A stretch of DNA of 20,119 bases. Source: an uncultured Eubacteriales bacterium. GTDB taxonomy: Bacteria; Bacillota; Clostridia; Oscillospirales; Oscillospiraceae. Of the stretch, positions 7,173-14,715 are shown in pieces (the first letter of the stretch is position 1; each line of letters begins with the position of its first letter). The stretch is taken from positions 1 to 20,119 of the forward strand of contig URWG01000016.1 of NCBI GenBank assembly GCA_900551495.1, given 5' to 3'. The position numbers were made by a program, and so were the translations under genes. The notes beneath the pieces are model-generated. The model searched no databases. It saw only the letters and a list, made by a program, of their open reading frames with translations, and was not told where the DNA came from.

Positions 7173-8267
7173 ATGTCTGCATTTACGAAGGAAATCTTGA
7201 AGGAATTTATGCTGACCTCCGCCCCCAGCGGATATGAAAAGGAAATGGCGTATAAGCTCAAACCGTATTTGGAGCGGTACTGCGCGTCCGTCTCTATCGA
7301 TCGCGTCGGCAACGTCATTGCGAAGATCAACGGAACGAATCCCAAGGCGCCGCGTGCCATGATCTTCGGTCACATGGATCAGCTCGGCTTTATCGTTCGC
7401 AAGGTTGAGGACGACGGCTTTATTCAGGTTGACCGCTTGGGCGGCATCCCGGAGAAGGTACTGCCCGGTCTGGAGGTCGTGATCCGCAGCGAGGACGGCA
7501 AGTGGCATCCCGGCATATTCGGTCCCAAGGCACATCACGCAACGCCTGCGGAGGAAAAGTACAAGGTGGACCTTGTCACCTCGCTGTTTATCGACGTCGG
7601 CGCAACCTCTGCCGCACAGGTGCACAACATGGGCATCTATGTCGGCTGTCCGGTCGTCTACAAGCCCGCGTTCCAAGAGCTGCAGGGGAGCCGTATTACA
7701 GGCACTGCCGTAGATAACCGCGGCGCGTGCACCTGTTTGGTTGAGATCGCCCGCCTGCTCTCGCAGACGCCGCCCTCCTGTGACACCTATTTGGTCGGTA
7801 CGGTTTGGGAGGAATTCAATCTGCGCGGCGCGATGATGGCGGCACGCACCGTGCAGCCCGATCTCGCAATCTCCTTGGACGTGATGCTCGACGGCTCGAC
7901 AAAGGATCTGACAACCAAATTTGAGGACTGCATGGGAAAAGGTCCGACGGTCGGTTTGTACAGCTTCCACGGTCGCGGCACATTGAACGGCACGCTGGCG
8001 CATGAGCCGCTCTTCCGTCATGCAAAGCAGACCGCCGCAGCACTTGATCTGACCCTGCAGCGTTTTGCGGCGCTCGGAATTCTGACGGATTCGGCATACA
8101 TTCAGTTGGAAGGTGCGGGCGTTGCCTGTCTGGAAATGGGCTTCCCCGCCAGATATACCCATACCCCCGTCGAGGTCTGCGACGTGAACGACATCGATGC
8201 GCTGGCAGCGCTCTGTGCCGGCATGATGCGCGGGATCGACGAAGCGTTCCGGCTCAGCCGATATTGA
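7173..8267 (+). CDS. M42-family metallopeptidase/amidohydrolase (SgcX/FrvX-like)
   Basis: 364 residues, typical of M42 (glutamyl aminopeptidase/endoglucanase M) proteins. The di-metal site is complete: His67 in GHMD, bridging Asp181 in AVDNRGA, Glu214 in WEEFNLRGA, Asp236 in SLDV and His330 in RYTHTPVE; Glu213 is the predicted catalytic base. I chose ATG 7173, preceded by CAGGAGG (7157-7163), over an in-frame start 33 bases upstream that lies inside the HAD gene and adds a non-family sequence. Family members usually form cytoplasmic dodecameric aminopeptidases, but paralogues such as SgcX and FrvX occur in sugar clusters with unknown substrates. With a BtpA/SgcQ-like gene across the promoter, the SgcX comparison is the more informative. 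It may hydrolyse an amide on the imported compound; this is inference. Confidence 0.88.
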   Translation: MSAFTKEILKEFMLTSAPSGYEKEMAYKLKPYLERYCASVSIDRVGNVIAKINGTNPKAPRAMIFGHMDQLGFIVRKVEDDGFIQVDRLGGIPEKVLPGLEVVIRSEDGKWHPGIFGPKAHHATPAEEKYKVDLVTSLFIDVGATSAAQVHNMGIYVGCPVVYKPAFQELQGSRITGTAVDNRGACTCLVEIARLLSQTPPSCDTYLVGTVWEEFNLRGAMMAARTVQPDLAISLDVMLDGSTKDLTTKFEDCMGKGPTVGLYSFHGRGTLNGTLAHEPLFRHAKQTAAALDLTLQRFAALGILTDSAYIQLEGAGVACLEMGFPARYTHTPVEVCDVNDIDALAALCAGMMRGIDEAFRLSRY

Positions 8268-8306
8268 GCCGCTTGACCGCGCTGGAAAGAAAAGAGGGAG
8301 TGACGT

Positions 8307-9818
8307 ATGGCAAAGTATTACATGGGCATCGACATCGGAACGTTTGAAAGCAAGGGCACCATCGTTGATGAAAACGCGAGAATCATTGCCGCGCATACCT
8401 GCCCGCACAAAATGGAAATCCCCCATCCCGGCTATGCCGAGCACGACGCCGAGCAGGTTTGGTGGGGTGATTTGTGCACCATCAGCAAGGCGCTGATCGC
8501 CTCGTCCGGCGTTGACCCAAAGGACATCGCGGGAATCGGCTGCAGTGCCATCGGTCCCTGCTGTCTTCCGGTCGATCGGGACCTCAAGCCGCTGCGCAAG
8601 GGGATCCTGTACGGGATCGACTGCCGCGCCGTAGAAGAAATCACCTATTTGGAGCAGAAGCTCGGGGCAGACGCGATCTTTGACCGCTGCGGCACACCGC
8701 TGACGACCCAGTCGGCTGTCGCAAAGATCCTTTGGATCAAGAACCACGAGCCGGAGATCTACGCGAAAACCGACAAATTTCTGACCAGCACCTCTTACAT
8801 GGTGGCAAAGCTCACCGGTAAATTCGTGATCGACCACTACACCGCCGCCACATGGGTCCCCATCTACAGCATGGAAAAGCTCGGGTGGGAGGAGGACCTG
8901 TCCCTCTTCTGCCGCCGCGATCAGCTTGCCGAGTGCCGCTGGTCCGATGAGATCGTCGGCACGGTCACACCGGCGGCAGCGGAGGCTACCGGACTTGCGG
9001 TCGGTACACCCGTCACGACCGGCACCGCAGATGCAAGTGCCGAAGCGCTCAGCGTCGGCGTCCTCAACCCCGGCGACATGATGTGTATGTACGGCTCGTC
9101 CATTTTCATTATCCACGTCGTGGAAAAGCTGACCACGGACAAGCGCCTGTGGGCAGGTCCGTATTTGTTCCGCGGCACATACTCCGTCGCAGCCGGCATG
9201 AGCTGTGCGGGAACGCTGACGCGTTGGTTCCGCGAGAATATGGCTGCCGATATTGACGCGCGCTGCACAGCGGACGGCTCGAATGTTTACGCCGAAATGA
9301 TGAAGCTGGCGCAGGACATCCCCGCAGGCAGCGACGGTCTTGTGGTCCTGCCGTACTTCTCCGGCGAGCGTACGCCGATCAATGACCCGGAGGCAAAGGG
9401 TCTGATCTTCGGTCTGAATCTGCAGCATACCCGCGGTCATATCTATAAGGCGATGCTGGAGGGTATCGGCTACGGGATCAACCAGCATTTTGAAATATTC
9501 GACGCCAAAAAGATGGGAACAAAGAAGGTCATGGCGGTCGGCGGCGGCACAAAGAATCCGATTTGGCTGCAGGCTGTATCGGACATCAGCGGGAAGCGGC
9601 AGTATGTTGCGGAGGTGGAAAACGGTGCCTCCTACGGCGACGCCCTTATCGCCGCGCTTGCAACCGGTCGCTATCGGGACTGTGCCGATTTGGCGCAGAA
9701 CATCCGCATCGCCCGCACGATCGAGCCGGACCCCGAAAATTATAAAGCCTATGCCGGCGGACGCGAACGCTATGCCGCGCTGTACCAAAATACGAAGGAG
9801 ATCATGCACGGGTATTAA
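8307..9818 (+). CDS. FGGY-family carbohydrate kinase (first of two)
   Basis: 503 residues with the two actin-like domains of FGGY kinases. The N-terminal phosphate loop is GIDIGTFESKG (residues 7-17), the substrate-side segment is YGIDCRAVE near 102-110, the predicted catalytic base is Asp242 in TTGTADASAEALSVGV, and the C-terminal adenosine motif is GGGTKNPIW with a following GASYGDALIAA. It should transfer the ATP gamma-phosphate to a hydroxyl of a ketose, polyol or related compound in the cytoplasm. Xylulo-, ribulo- and glycerol kinases share this fold, and I cannot assign the sugar. A GAGGGAG site precedes ATG 8307; the gene lies between the M42 hydrolase and the DeoR regulator. A second, diverged FGGY kinase closes the operon. 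Confidence 0.9.
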   Translation: MAKYYMGIDIGTFESKGTIVDENARIIAAHTCPHKMEIPHPGYAEHDAEQVWWGDLCTISKALIASSGVDPKDIAGIGCSAIGPCCLPVDRDLKPLRKGILYGIDCRAVEEITYLEQKLGADAIFDRCGTPLTTQSAVAKILWIKNHEPEIYAKTDKFLTSTSYMVAKLTGKFVIDHYTAATWVPIYSMEKLGWEEDLSLFCRRDQLAECRWSDEIVGTVTPAAAEATGLAVGTPVTTGTADASAEALSVGVLNPGDMMCMYGSSIFIIHVVEKLTTDKRLWAGPYLFRGTYSVAAGMSCAGTLTRWFRENMAADIDARCTADGSNVYAEMMKLAQDIPAGSDGLVVLPYFSGERTPINDPEAKGLIFGLNLQHTRGHIYKAMLEGIGYGINQHFEIFDAKKMGTKKVMAVGGGTKNPIWLQAVSDISGKRQYVAEVENGASYGDALIAALATGRYRDCADLAQNIRIARTIEPDPENYKAYAGGRERYAALYQNTKEIMHGY

Positions 9819-9844
9819 ACGTCCCTGCACCGACAAGAACTGAT

Positions 9845-10621
9845 ATGCTGAAGCCTGAACGTTATGAAAAAATCGCACAATTTGTAAACCAAAACGGTAT
9901 CGCTTCCGTGGAGGAGCTGTCCGACGCGCTGAATGTTTCGAAGGCGACGATCCGCAGAGATCTCGTCCAGCTCGGCGCGGACAAGGTGCTGCTGCGGACG
10001 CACGGCGGCGCGATGAAGTATGACCGCCCGCTGAATGCCGAGGTCCCGATCTATCTGCGTATGCATATGCAGAAGGAGGAGAAGGAGCAGGTTGCTGCCG
10101 CTGCCGCGAAGCAGATCTCGGAGGGCTCTACGATTTACATCAACGCCGGCACGACCGGACGCGCGCTTGCCTCCCGTCTTTCGCAGTTCCGACAGTTGAC
10201 AGTCGTAACGAACGACATTGACATCGCCAAAGAAATCTCCCTTACCGAAAATGCCCTGATCGTCGCAGGCGGTCAGCTCAAAAGCTCCAGCAGCACGCTC
10301 TACGGTCTGTTTGCCGAGGAGACGCTGAAGCTTCTTACCGTGGATATTGCCTTTATGACCGCCGACGCCGTCAGCCTTGAGAAGGGCTTCATGGATTACG
10401 GCGTGGACGAGGTCAGCATCAAGCGTCTGGTGCTGAGCAATGCCAACCGCCGCATTATGATGTGCGACATCAGTAAGTTTGAAAAAAGCGCGCTTGTGAA
10501 CGTCTGCCCCTTCTCCGCGGTAGATACGATCATTACCAACGAGGCGACCCCGTCGGACACGATCGCCGCCCTGCGCGAGCACGGATTGGAAGTACTGCTG
10601 GCACCGAGCGCGAAACTGTAA
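9845..10621 (+). CDS. DeoR/GlpR-family transcriptional regulator
   Basis: 258 residues. A winged helix-turn-helix at about 5-57 contains the DeoR signature SVEELSDALNVSKATIRRDL followed by LLRTHGGA. The C-terminal sugar-phosphate-sensing domain shows IYINAGTTGRAL near residue 100, LTVVTNDIDIA and MMCDISKFEKSAL. Members usually repress sugar operons and release DNA on binding a phosphorylated intermediate, so its ligand may be the product of one of the adjacent kinases. It probably acts at the divergent region near 3700-4000. The start agrees with the family N-terminus, but no good Shine-Dalgarno sequence precedes it (the 26-base gap is ACGTCC...AACTGAT), suggesting low translation. In the sensor loop an Asn replaces the Asp I usually expect before AGTT. 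Confidence 0.92.
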   Translation: MLKPERYEKIAQFVNQNGIASVEELSDALNVSKATIRRDLVQLGADKVLLRTHGGAMKYDRPLNAEVPIYLRMHMQKEEKEQVAAAAAKQISEGSTIYINAGTTGRALASRLSQFRQLTVVTNDIDIAKEISLTENALIVAGGQLKSSSSTLYGLFAEETLKLLTVDIAFMTADAVSLEKGFMDYGVDEVSIKRLVLSNANRRIMMCDISKFEKSALVNVCPFSAVDTIITNEATPSDTIAALREHGLEVLLAPSAKL

Positions 10622-10660
10622 GCAACCGCCGATCGAAATCAAATCAAGGAGGTTTTCCCC

Positions 10661-11554
10661 GTGAGCAAGATTAAAAAAAGCATCAACATTTGGTCCTTCC
10701 ATCCCGACAGCACGATTGAGGAATGTATGCGCATTGCAAAGGACGCCGGTTTCGAGGGAATCGAGCTTGCATTTTCCAAGACCGGACCCTGCAGCCTGGA
10801 AAGCACCGAGGAGGAACTGCTTGCCATTCGCCGACTTGCGGATGACATCGGGATCACGCTTTGCTCACTGGCAACCGGACTGTATTGGGAATGGTCGTTT
10901 ACGGCAAGCAATGCGGCAATCCGCGAAAAGGCAAAGGAGGTCTGCCGCCGTCAGATCGACGCCGCCGCAGTTTTGGGAATCGACTGCATTTTGGTCCCGC
11001 CCGGAACCGTGGGAGTGGACTTCCGCCCGGAGGACGTCGTGCCGGATGCGGCAAACGTTTCCTTCTTTGCCGGCAGTGAGGTAATCGACTACGACGTTGC
11101 CTACGAGCGCTCTCAGGCGGCTTTCCGCGAGTTGGCGCCGTATGCCGAGCAGAAAAACGTCATTATCGGCATTGAAAACATCTGGAACAAATTCCTTCTC
11201 AGTCCGCTCGAATTCCGAAATTTCCTGGATGAGATCGGCTCGGACTATGTCGCCGCATTTTTGGATGTCGGCAATATGCTGATGTTCGGTTACCCGCAGC
11301 ACTGGATCAAGATTCTGAACAAGCGCATCAAGAAGGTGCACTTCAAGGATTTCCGCCGCGACGTGCAGCGTCTGTCGGGCTTTGTGGACCTGCTGGCGGG
11401 CGACGTGGATTGGCCGGCGGTCATCAAGGCATTTGACGACATCGGCTACGACGGCTGGGCAAGCGCCGAGTGCTGCCCGAACTACAAGTTCTACACCAAT
11501 CAGATCGTCTATAACTCCTCCGCTGCAATGGATTGTATCCTCGGCAGGAAGTAA
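10661..11554 (+). CDS. Sugar-phosphate isomerase/epimerase, UlaE/AP-endonuclease-2-like TIM barrel
   Basis: 297 residues starting at GTG 10661, which lies 9 bases after AAGGAGG; no ATG fits better. The fold is the xylose isomerase-like TIM barrel. A metal-binding set typical of L-ribulose-5-phosphate 3-epimerase and related enzymes is present: Glu172 in GIENIWN, Asp202 in LDVGN, His227 in VHFKD and Glu270 in SAEC. In UlaE-type enzymes the two glutamates act as acid/base for 3-epimerisation of a ketopentose phosphate. Position between regulator and class II aldolase fits a step between sugar kinase and aldolase. Alternative assignments in the same fold are hydroxypyruvate isomerase, tagatose/allulose 3-epimerase or inosose-type enzymes; sequence alone does not separate them. 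Confidence 0.88.
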   Translation: MSKIKKSINIWSFHPDSTIEECMRIAKDAGFEGIELAFSKTGPCSLESTEEELLAIRRLADDIGITLCSLATGLYWEWSFTASNAAIREKAKEVCRRQIDAAAVLGIDCILVPPGTVGVDFRPEDVVPDAANVSFFAGSEVIDYDVAYERSQAAFRELAPYAEQKNVIIGIENIWNKFLLSPLEFRNFLDEIGSDYVAAFLDVGNMLMFGYPQHWIKILNKRIKKVHFKDFRRDVQRLSGFVDLLAGDVDWPAVIKAFDDIGYDGWASAECCPNYKFYTNQIVYNSSAAMDCILGRK

Positions 11555-11601
11555 TGCGGATGCGCAGAATATAGAAATAACAAAGGAAGGATGCAACCAT
11601 T

Positions 11602-12267
11602 ATGAGTAAAACCGTTCGTTGGGAGTTTAAGCAGTTGACCGCCTCCTACGCCAAGCGTTTTGTTGAAAAGCATCTTACGCCCGGAATGGATTCCGGCGAC
11701 TGGAGTATGCGCGACACGGAAACAGGCTTGATCTACGTCTGTCCCAGACCGAATAAGAGCTTTGACATCCGTCCTGACTGGACGGTCATCAAAGCCGAGC
11801 ACATTTGCGTCTGTGACATCGACGGGAATTTGGTCGAGGATAACGGGTTCCTTCCGACCGTTGAATTGCCGATGCATTTGGCAATCTATCGCGCCAGACC
11901 CGAGATTCATGCGATCGTTCACGGTCATCCGCTGTATTCCTCAGCCTTCGCCGTGACGGGAGAGGACATCCCGTTCCTGCTGGCGGAATCCGGTATTTTC
12001 CTCGGCGGCAGCGTCCCTTGCGCGAAGTACGGACCGGTCGGTTCCGCGGCGCTGGGCGAGTACATAGCCGAGGCACTCGGCAAGGACAAGCGTGCCGCGC
12101 TGCTGCGCAACCACGGCTCCGTCGTCCTCGGCAAGGATCTGGAGGAAGCCTTCATCCTTGCGGATTTTGTCGAGCACGCTGCACAGGTCGCTTACATGGC
12201 AAAGGTCGTCGGCACGCCGATCGAGCTGTCAATGGACAACTTGATTGAACCGGGCATCGAGCTGTAA
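11602..12267 (+). CDS. Class II aldolase/adducin-family protein (FucA-like)
   Basis: 221 residues matching the FucA/AraD family. Zinc ligands are His107 and His109 (VHGHP) and His171 (RNHGSV). Position 88 is Glu (LPTVELPMH), which aligns with the catalytic Glu73 of L-fuculose-phosphate aldolase; 4-epimerases have Asp there, so aldol cleavage is favoured over epimerisation. Two phosphate-binding elements differ from FucA: SGD replaces the AGN loop (Asp33) and PTVE replaces PSSE. The expected chemistry is zinc-dependent retro-aldol cleavage of a ketose phosphate to DHAP plus an aldehyde, but the altered loops allow another acceptor. An AAGGAAGG site lies upstream. It directly precedes the ABC ATPase gene. 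Confidence 0.87.
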   Translation: MSKTVRWEFKQLTASYAKRFVEKHLTPGMDSGDWSMRDTETGLIYVCPRPNKSFDIRPDWTVIKAEHICVCDIDGNLVEDNGFLPTVELPMHLAIYRARPEIHAIVHGHPLYSSAFAVTGEDIPFLLAESGIFLGGSVPCAKYGPVGSAALGEYIAEALGKDKRAALLRNHGSVVLGKDLEEAFILADFVEHAAQVAYMAKVVGTPIELSMDNLIEPGIEL

Positions 12268-12290
12268 CGCCCCGATTTAGGAGGTAAAAA

Positions 12291-13079
12291 ATGGGAAAGA
12301 AAGTTTTTAGCGTAAAGCACATTGCCAAAGCCTTCGGCGAGAAGGGCGAGCGCAATTACGTCGAGGTGCTGAAGGACATCAGCATGGACATTGAGGAAAA
12401 AGAATTCATCGTCATCCTCGGCAACTCCGGCTGCGGCAAGTCCACCTTTCTGAAAATTCTGGCAGGCATCGAGGAGGCGTCCGACGGCTCCATGGAGCTG
12501 AACGGCACGGACATCGGCAAATGTGTTCCGAGATCCGAGCTGAGAAAATTCGGTTTCGTTTTTCAAAACCATAATCTGCTGCCGTGGCGTACCGCTGCCG
12601 GCAACCTCAAGTTTATGCTGCGGATCATGAAGCTCAAGGGGAAGCAGTGGGAGGAACGGGTGGATCAGATGCTGGATGTCGTCGGTCTGCTCGACTATAA
12701 GCGCGTCTATCCGCATGAGCTTTCCGGCGGCATGAAGCAGCGCGTCGGTATCGCCCGCGCGCTGGTACACGATCCGGAAATTCTGGTGCTGGACCAGCCG
12801 CTCGGCGCGCTGGATGCCATTACCCGCAAGATGCTGTCTTATGAGATCCTCAACATTTGGAAAAAAACGCAGAAAACCGTCGTCATGGTTACCAATAACG
12901 TTGACGAGGCGCTGCTGCTGGCAAACCGCATCTTTATTCTTTCCAACAAGCCCGCTACCATCACTCACGAAATCAAGGTCGATATTCCGTTGGAGGAGCG
13001 AAATCATAATATTGGGCAAAATGTCCGCTATAATGAGCTTCGCGCGCAAATCAACGATATCATCCGCGCCACGATGTAA
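12291..13079 (+). CDS. ABC importer ATPase 1, NitT/TauT type, with degenerate ATP site
   Basis: 262-residue nucleotide-binding subunit of the SsuB/TauB/ThiZ kind. Visible motifs: Walker A GNSGCGKST (44-52), Q-loop Gln92 in FVFQ, signature LSGGMKQ (144-150), Walker B ending in Asp168, D-loop GALD (172-175). Two catalytic residues are changed: position 169 is Gln (codon CAG, 12795-12797) instead of Glu, and the H-loop position 202 is Asn (codon AAT, 12894-12896) in VTNNVDEA instead of His. Both changes normally abolish hydrolysis, so this subunit probably binds ATP without turning it over, while lending its intact signature motif to the partner ATPase at 13898. AGGAGG precedes the ATG. It is the first gene of a four-gene ATPase-permease-ATPase-permease block. 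Confidence 0.92.
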   Translation: MGKKVFSVKHIAKAFGEKGERNYVEVLKDISMDIEEKEFIVILGNSGCGKSTFLKILAGIEEASDGSMELNGTDIGKCVPRSELRKFGFVFQNHNLLPWRTAAGNLKFMLRIMKLKGKQWEERVDQMLDVVGLLDYKRVYPHELSGGMKQRVGIARALVHDPEILVLDQPLGALDAITRKMLSYEILNIWKKTQKTVVMVTNNVDEALLLANRIFILSNKPATITHEIKVDIPLEERNHNIGQNVRYNELRAQINDIIRATM

Positions 13080-13093
13080 AGGAGGCAAGCACC

Positions 13094-13882
13094 ATGGTTG
13101 AGAACAAGGCAATCGTTGCCCGTAAACGCAAGGAAAAGCGCGACCCCAGGACGATTTTTGCTCCGTTGATCGTTTTGGTTATCATTATTGCTGCGCTTGA
13201 AATCTGCCTGCGGGTCTTTGACGTTCCTTCTTACGTCCTTCCCCTGCCGTCGAATATGCTCAAGGCGACAATCAAATCCTTCCATGTCATTCTGCCCGAT
13301 ATGCTGTTCTCCATCAAGATGATCCTGATCGGCTATATCGTTGCGGTTCCGGTCGGCATCCTGCTGGCTGCCGTATTTTCGCAGTTTGAGCTGATCGTCA
13401 AGGCGGTTCGCCCGCTGATTATCTGTCTGACAATCACACCGATGATTACCCTGATCCCGCTGATGACGCTCTGGATGGGCACCGCGCCGAACCTCCGCGT
13501 AATCATCGTCATCATTCAGGCAGTCCCGATCATCTGTCTGAATACCCTTAACGGCTTTACGACGGTTGAGAAGGAAAAGCTGGAGCTTGCCCGCAGCGTC
13601 GGCGCAACGAAGCTGCAAACCTTCCTCTATGTGGTATTTATGAACGCCATGCCGCAGGTCTTCACCGGTCTGAAGCTCGGCTGCATCTTCTCCACGATCG
13701 GCGCTGTCTCCGCGGACTTCGTCAGTCGAAACATCGGTCTCGGCGACCGCATCATCAAATTCCTGAAATATTCGAACTTTGAACAAAGCTATGGCTGTAT
13801 CATCATCATTGCGCTGATCGGCATCGGATTTTACACCATTGTCGCCGCGATCGAGAAGCGTGTCGTTCTGTGGAAGAAATAA
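13094..13882 (+). CDS. ABC importer permease 1, NitT/TauT type
   Basis: 262-residue integral membrane subunit. A basic N-terminal tail (KRKEKR) is followed by about six hydrophobic segments beginning near residues 21-38 and ending near 253. The cytoplasmic EAA coupling loop is ELARSVGATKLQTF (164-177), continuing to TGLKLG, as in SsuC/TauC/ThiX. It pairs with permease 2 to form the transmembrane path, and its EAA loop docks onto one of the two ATPases. AAAGGAGG lies before ATG 13094, and the gene is separated from its neighbours by 14-15 bases. The shared ITPMITLIPLM segment (115-125) aligns with TTPMICLIPLL in permease 2, supporting a duplication origin. Confidence 0.92.
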   Translation: MVENKAIVARKRKEKRDPRTIFAPLIVLVIIIAALEICLRVFDVPSYVLPLPSNMLKATIKSFHVILPDMLFSIKMILIGYIVAVPVGILLAAVFSQFELIVKAVRPLIICLTITPMITLIPLMTLWMGTAPNLRVIIVIIQAVPIICLNTLNGFTTVEKEKLELARSVGATKLQTFLYVVFMNAMPQVFTGLKLGCIFSTIGAVSADFVSRNIGLGDRIIKFLKYSNFEQSYGCIIIIALIGIGFYTIVAAIEKRVVLWKK

Positions 13883-13889
13883 GGGGAGG
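13883..13889 (+). promoter_or_regulatory. Ribosome binding site that decides the ATPase 2 start
   Basis: GGGGAGG here is 8 bases before ATG 13898. An in-frame GTG at 13889 overlaps the site itself and cannot be served by it, so ATG 13898 is preferred. Confidence 0.7.
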
Positions 13890-13897
13890 TGGCGAAC

Positions 13898-14701
13898 ATG
13901 CAGGAAGCGAAAATCAAATTTGACCACGTTACGAAAATTTTCCATACCCGAAGCCAGGATATTATCGCGGTAAAGGACTACTCCATGGAAATTCAGGACG
14001 GGGAGTTCGTCGCGATTCTCGGTCCCTCCGGCTGCGGAAAGTCAACGTTGATCCGTATGCTCGACGGCATTATTCCGACCACGGAGGGCGACATTTTCAT
14101 CGACGGCAAGAAGGTCAATTATGCAAATAAGAAAATGCCGTCGGAGGTCCTGCGGAAGATGGGCTTTATCTTCCAGCAGCCGAATATGCTCCCATGGTTC
14201 ACCGTTCGTCAAAACGTCGCTCTCCCGCTGGATGTCTTCGGGCTGAAGGGGAAGCAGTGGCAGCAGCGTGTCGATGACCTTTTAGAGATGGTCGGTCTGT
14301 CCGATTATGCCGATGCCCATCCGCATGAGATCTCGGGCGGTATGCTGCAGCGTGCGGGCGTTATCCGTGCGATGGTGCATGACCCCGAAATTCTGCTGAT
14401 GGATGAGCCTTACGGTGCGCTCGATGAGTTGACGCGAGAGCAGATGAACATGGAGCTGCTGGACATTTGGTCGAAAACGAAAAAGACCATCATCTTTATC
14501 ACGCACAATATCGAGGAGGCAGTTCTCCTGTCCGATAAGGTTTATGTCATGGGCACGCAGCCCGGCCGCTTGGTCGAGGTCGTCGATCTGGACCTGCCCC
14601 GCCCGCGGAAGCTGTCTATGATTACGGAAACAAAGTTTATCAATTATCGTCAGTATCTCGAAAATGCGATCGGCGAGATCGATCTGAGCAAGATCAAATA
14701 A
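13898..14701 (+). CDS. ABC importer ATPase 2, NitT/TauT type, catalytically complete
   Basis: 267 residues from ATG 13898. Motifs are complete: Walker A GPSGCGKST (42-50), Q-loop Gln93 in FIFQQ, signature ISGGMLQ (145-151), Walker B ILLMDEP with catalytic Glu170, D-loop GALD and H-loop His203 in ITHNIEEA. The only deviation is Ile for Leu at the first signature position, plus a slightly unusual RAGVIRAM after it. It should supply the hydrolysing site of the importer, completed by the signature of ATPase 1. A 15-base stretch, AAGGGGAAGCAGTGG, is identical in both ATPase genes (12636-12650 and 14246-14260), and both proteins share LKGKQW and PHE[LI]SGGM, indicating a tandem duplication. The genes on both sides are permeases. 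Confidence 0.93.
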   Translation: MQEAKIKFDHVTKIFHTRSQDIIAVKDYSMEIQDGEFVAILGPSGCGKSTLIRMLDGIIPTTEGDIFIDGKKVNYANKKMPSEVLRKMGFIFQQPNMLPWFTVRQNVALPLDVFGLKGKQWQQRVDDLLEMVGLSDYADAHPHEISGGMLQRAGVIRAMVHDPEILLMDEPYGALDELTREQMNMELLDIWSKTKKTIIFITHNIEEAVLLSDKVYVMGTQPGRLVEVVDLDLPRPRKLSMITETKFINYRQYLENAIGEIDLSKIK

Positions 14702-14715
14702 GGAGGGAGACAGAT

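Noticed and set aside
7047..9878. 943-residue open frame on the minus strand opposite the M42 and kinase genes
   Set aside because: It is antisense to two genes with complete catalytic motifs and good ribosome binding sites. Its protein is rich in His, Arg, Cys and Ala without recognisable domains, as expected for a GC-rich shadow frame.
11602..12267. Assigning the class II aldolase as L-ribulose-5-phosphate 4-epimerase to complete a UlaE/UlaF-like pathway
   Set aside because: The key position is Glu88, as in aldolases, not the Asp of 4-epimerases, and no 3-keto-L-gulonate-6-phosphate decarboxylase homologue is evident among the TIM barrels.
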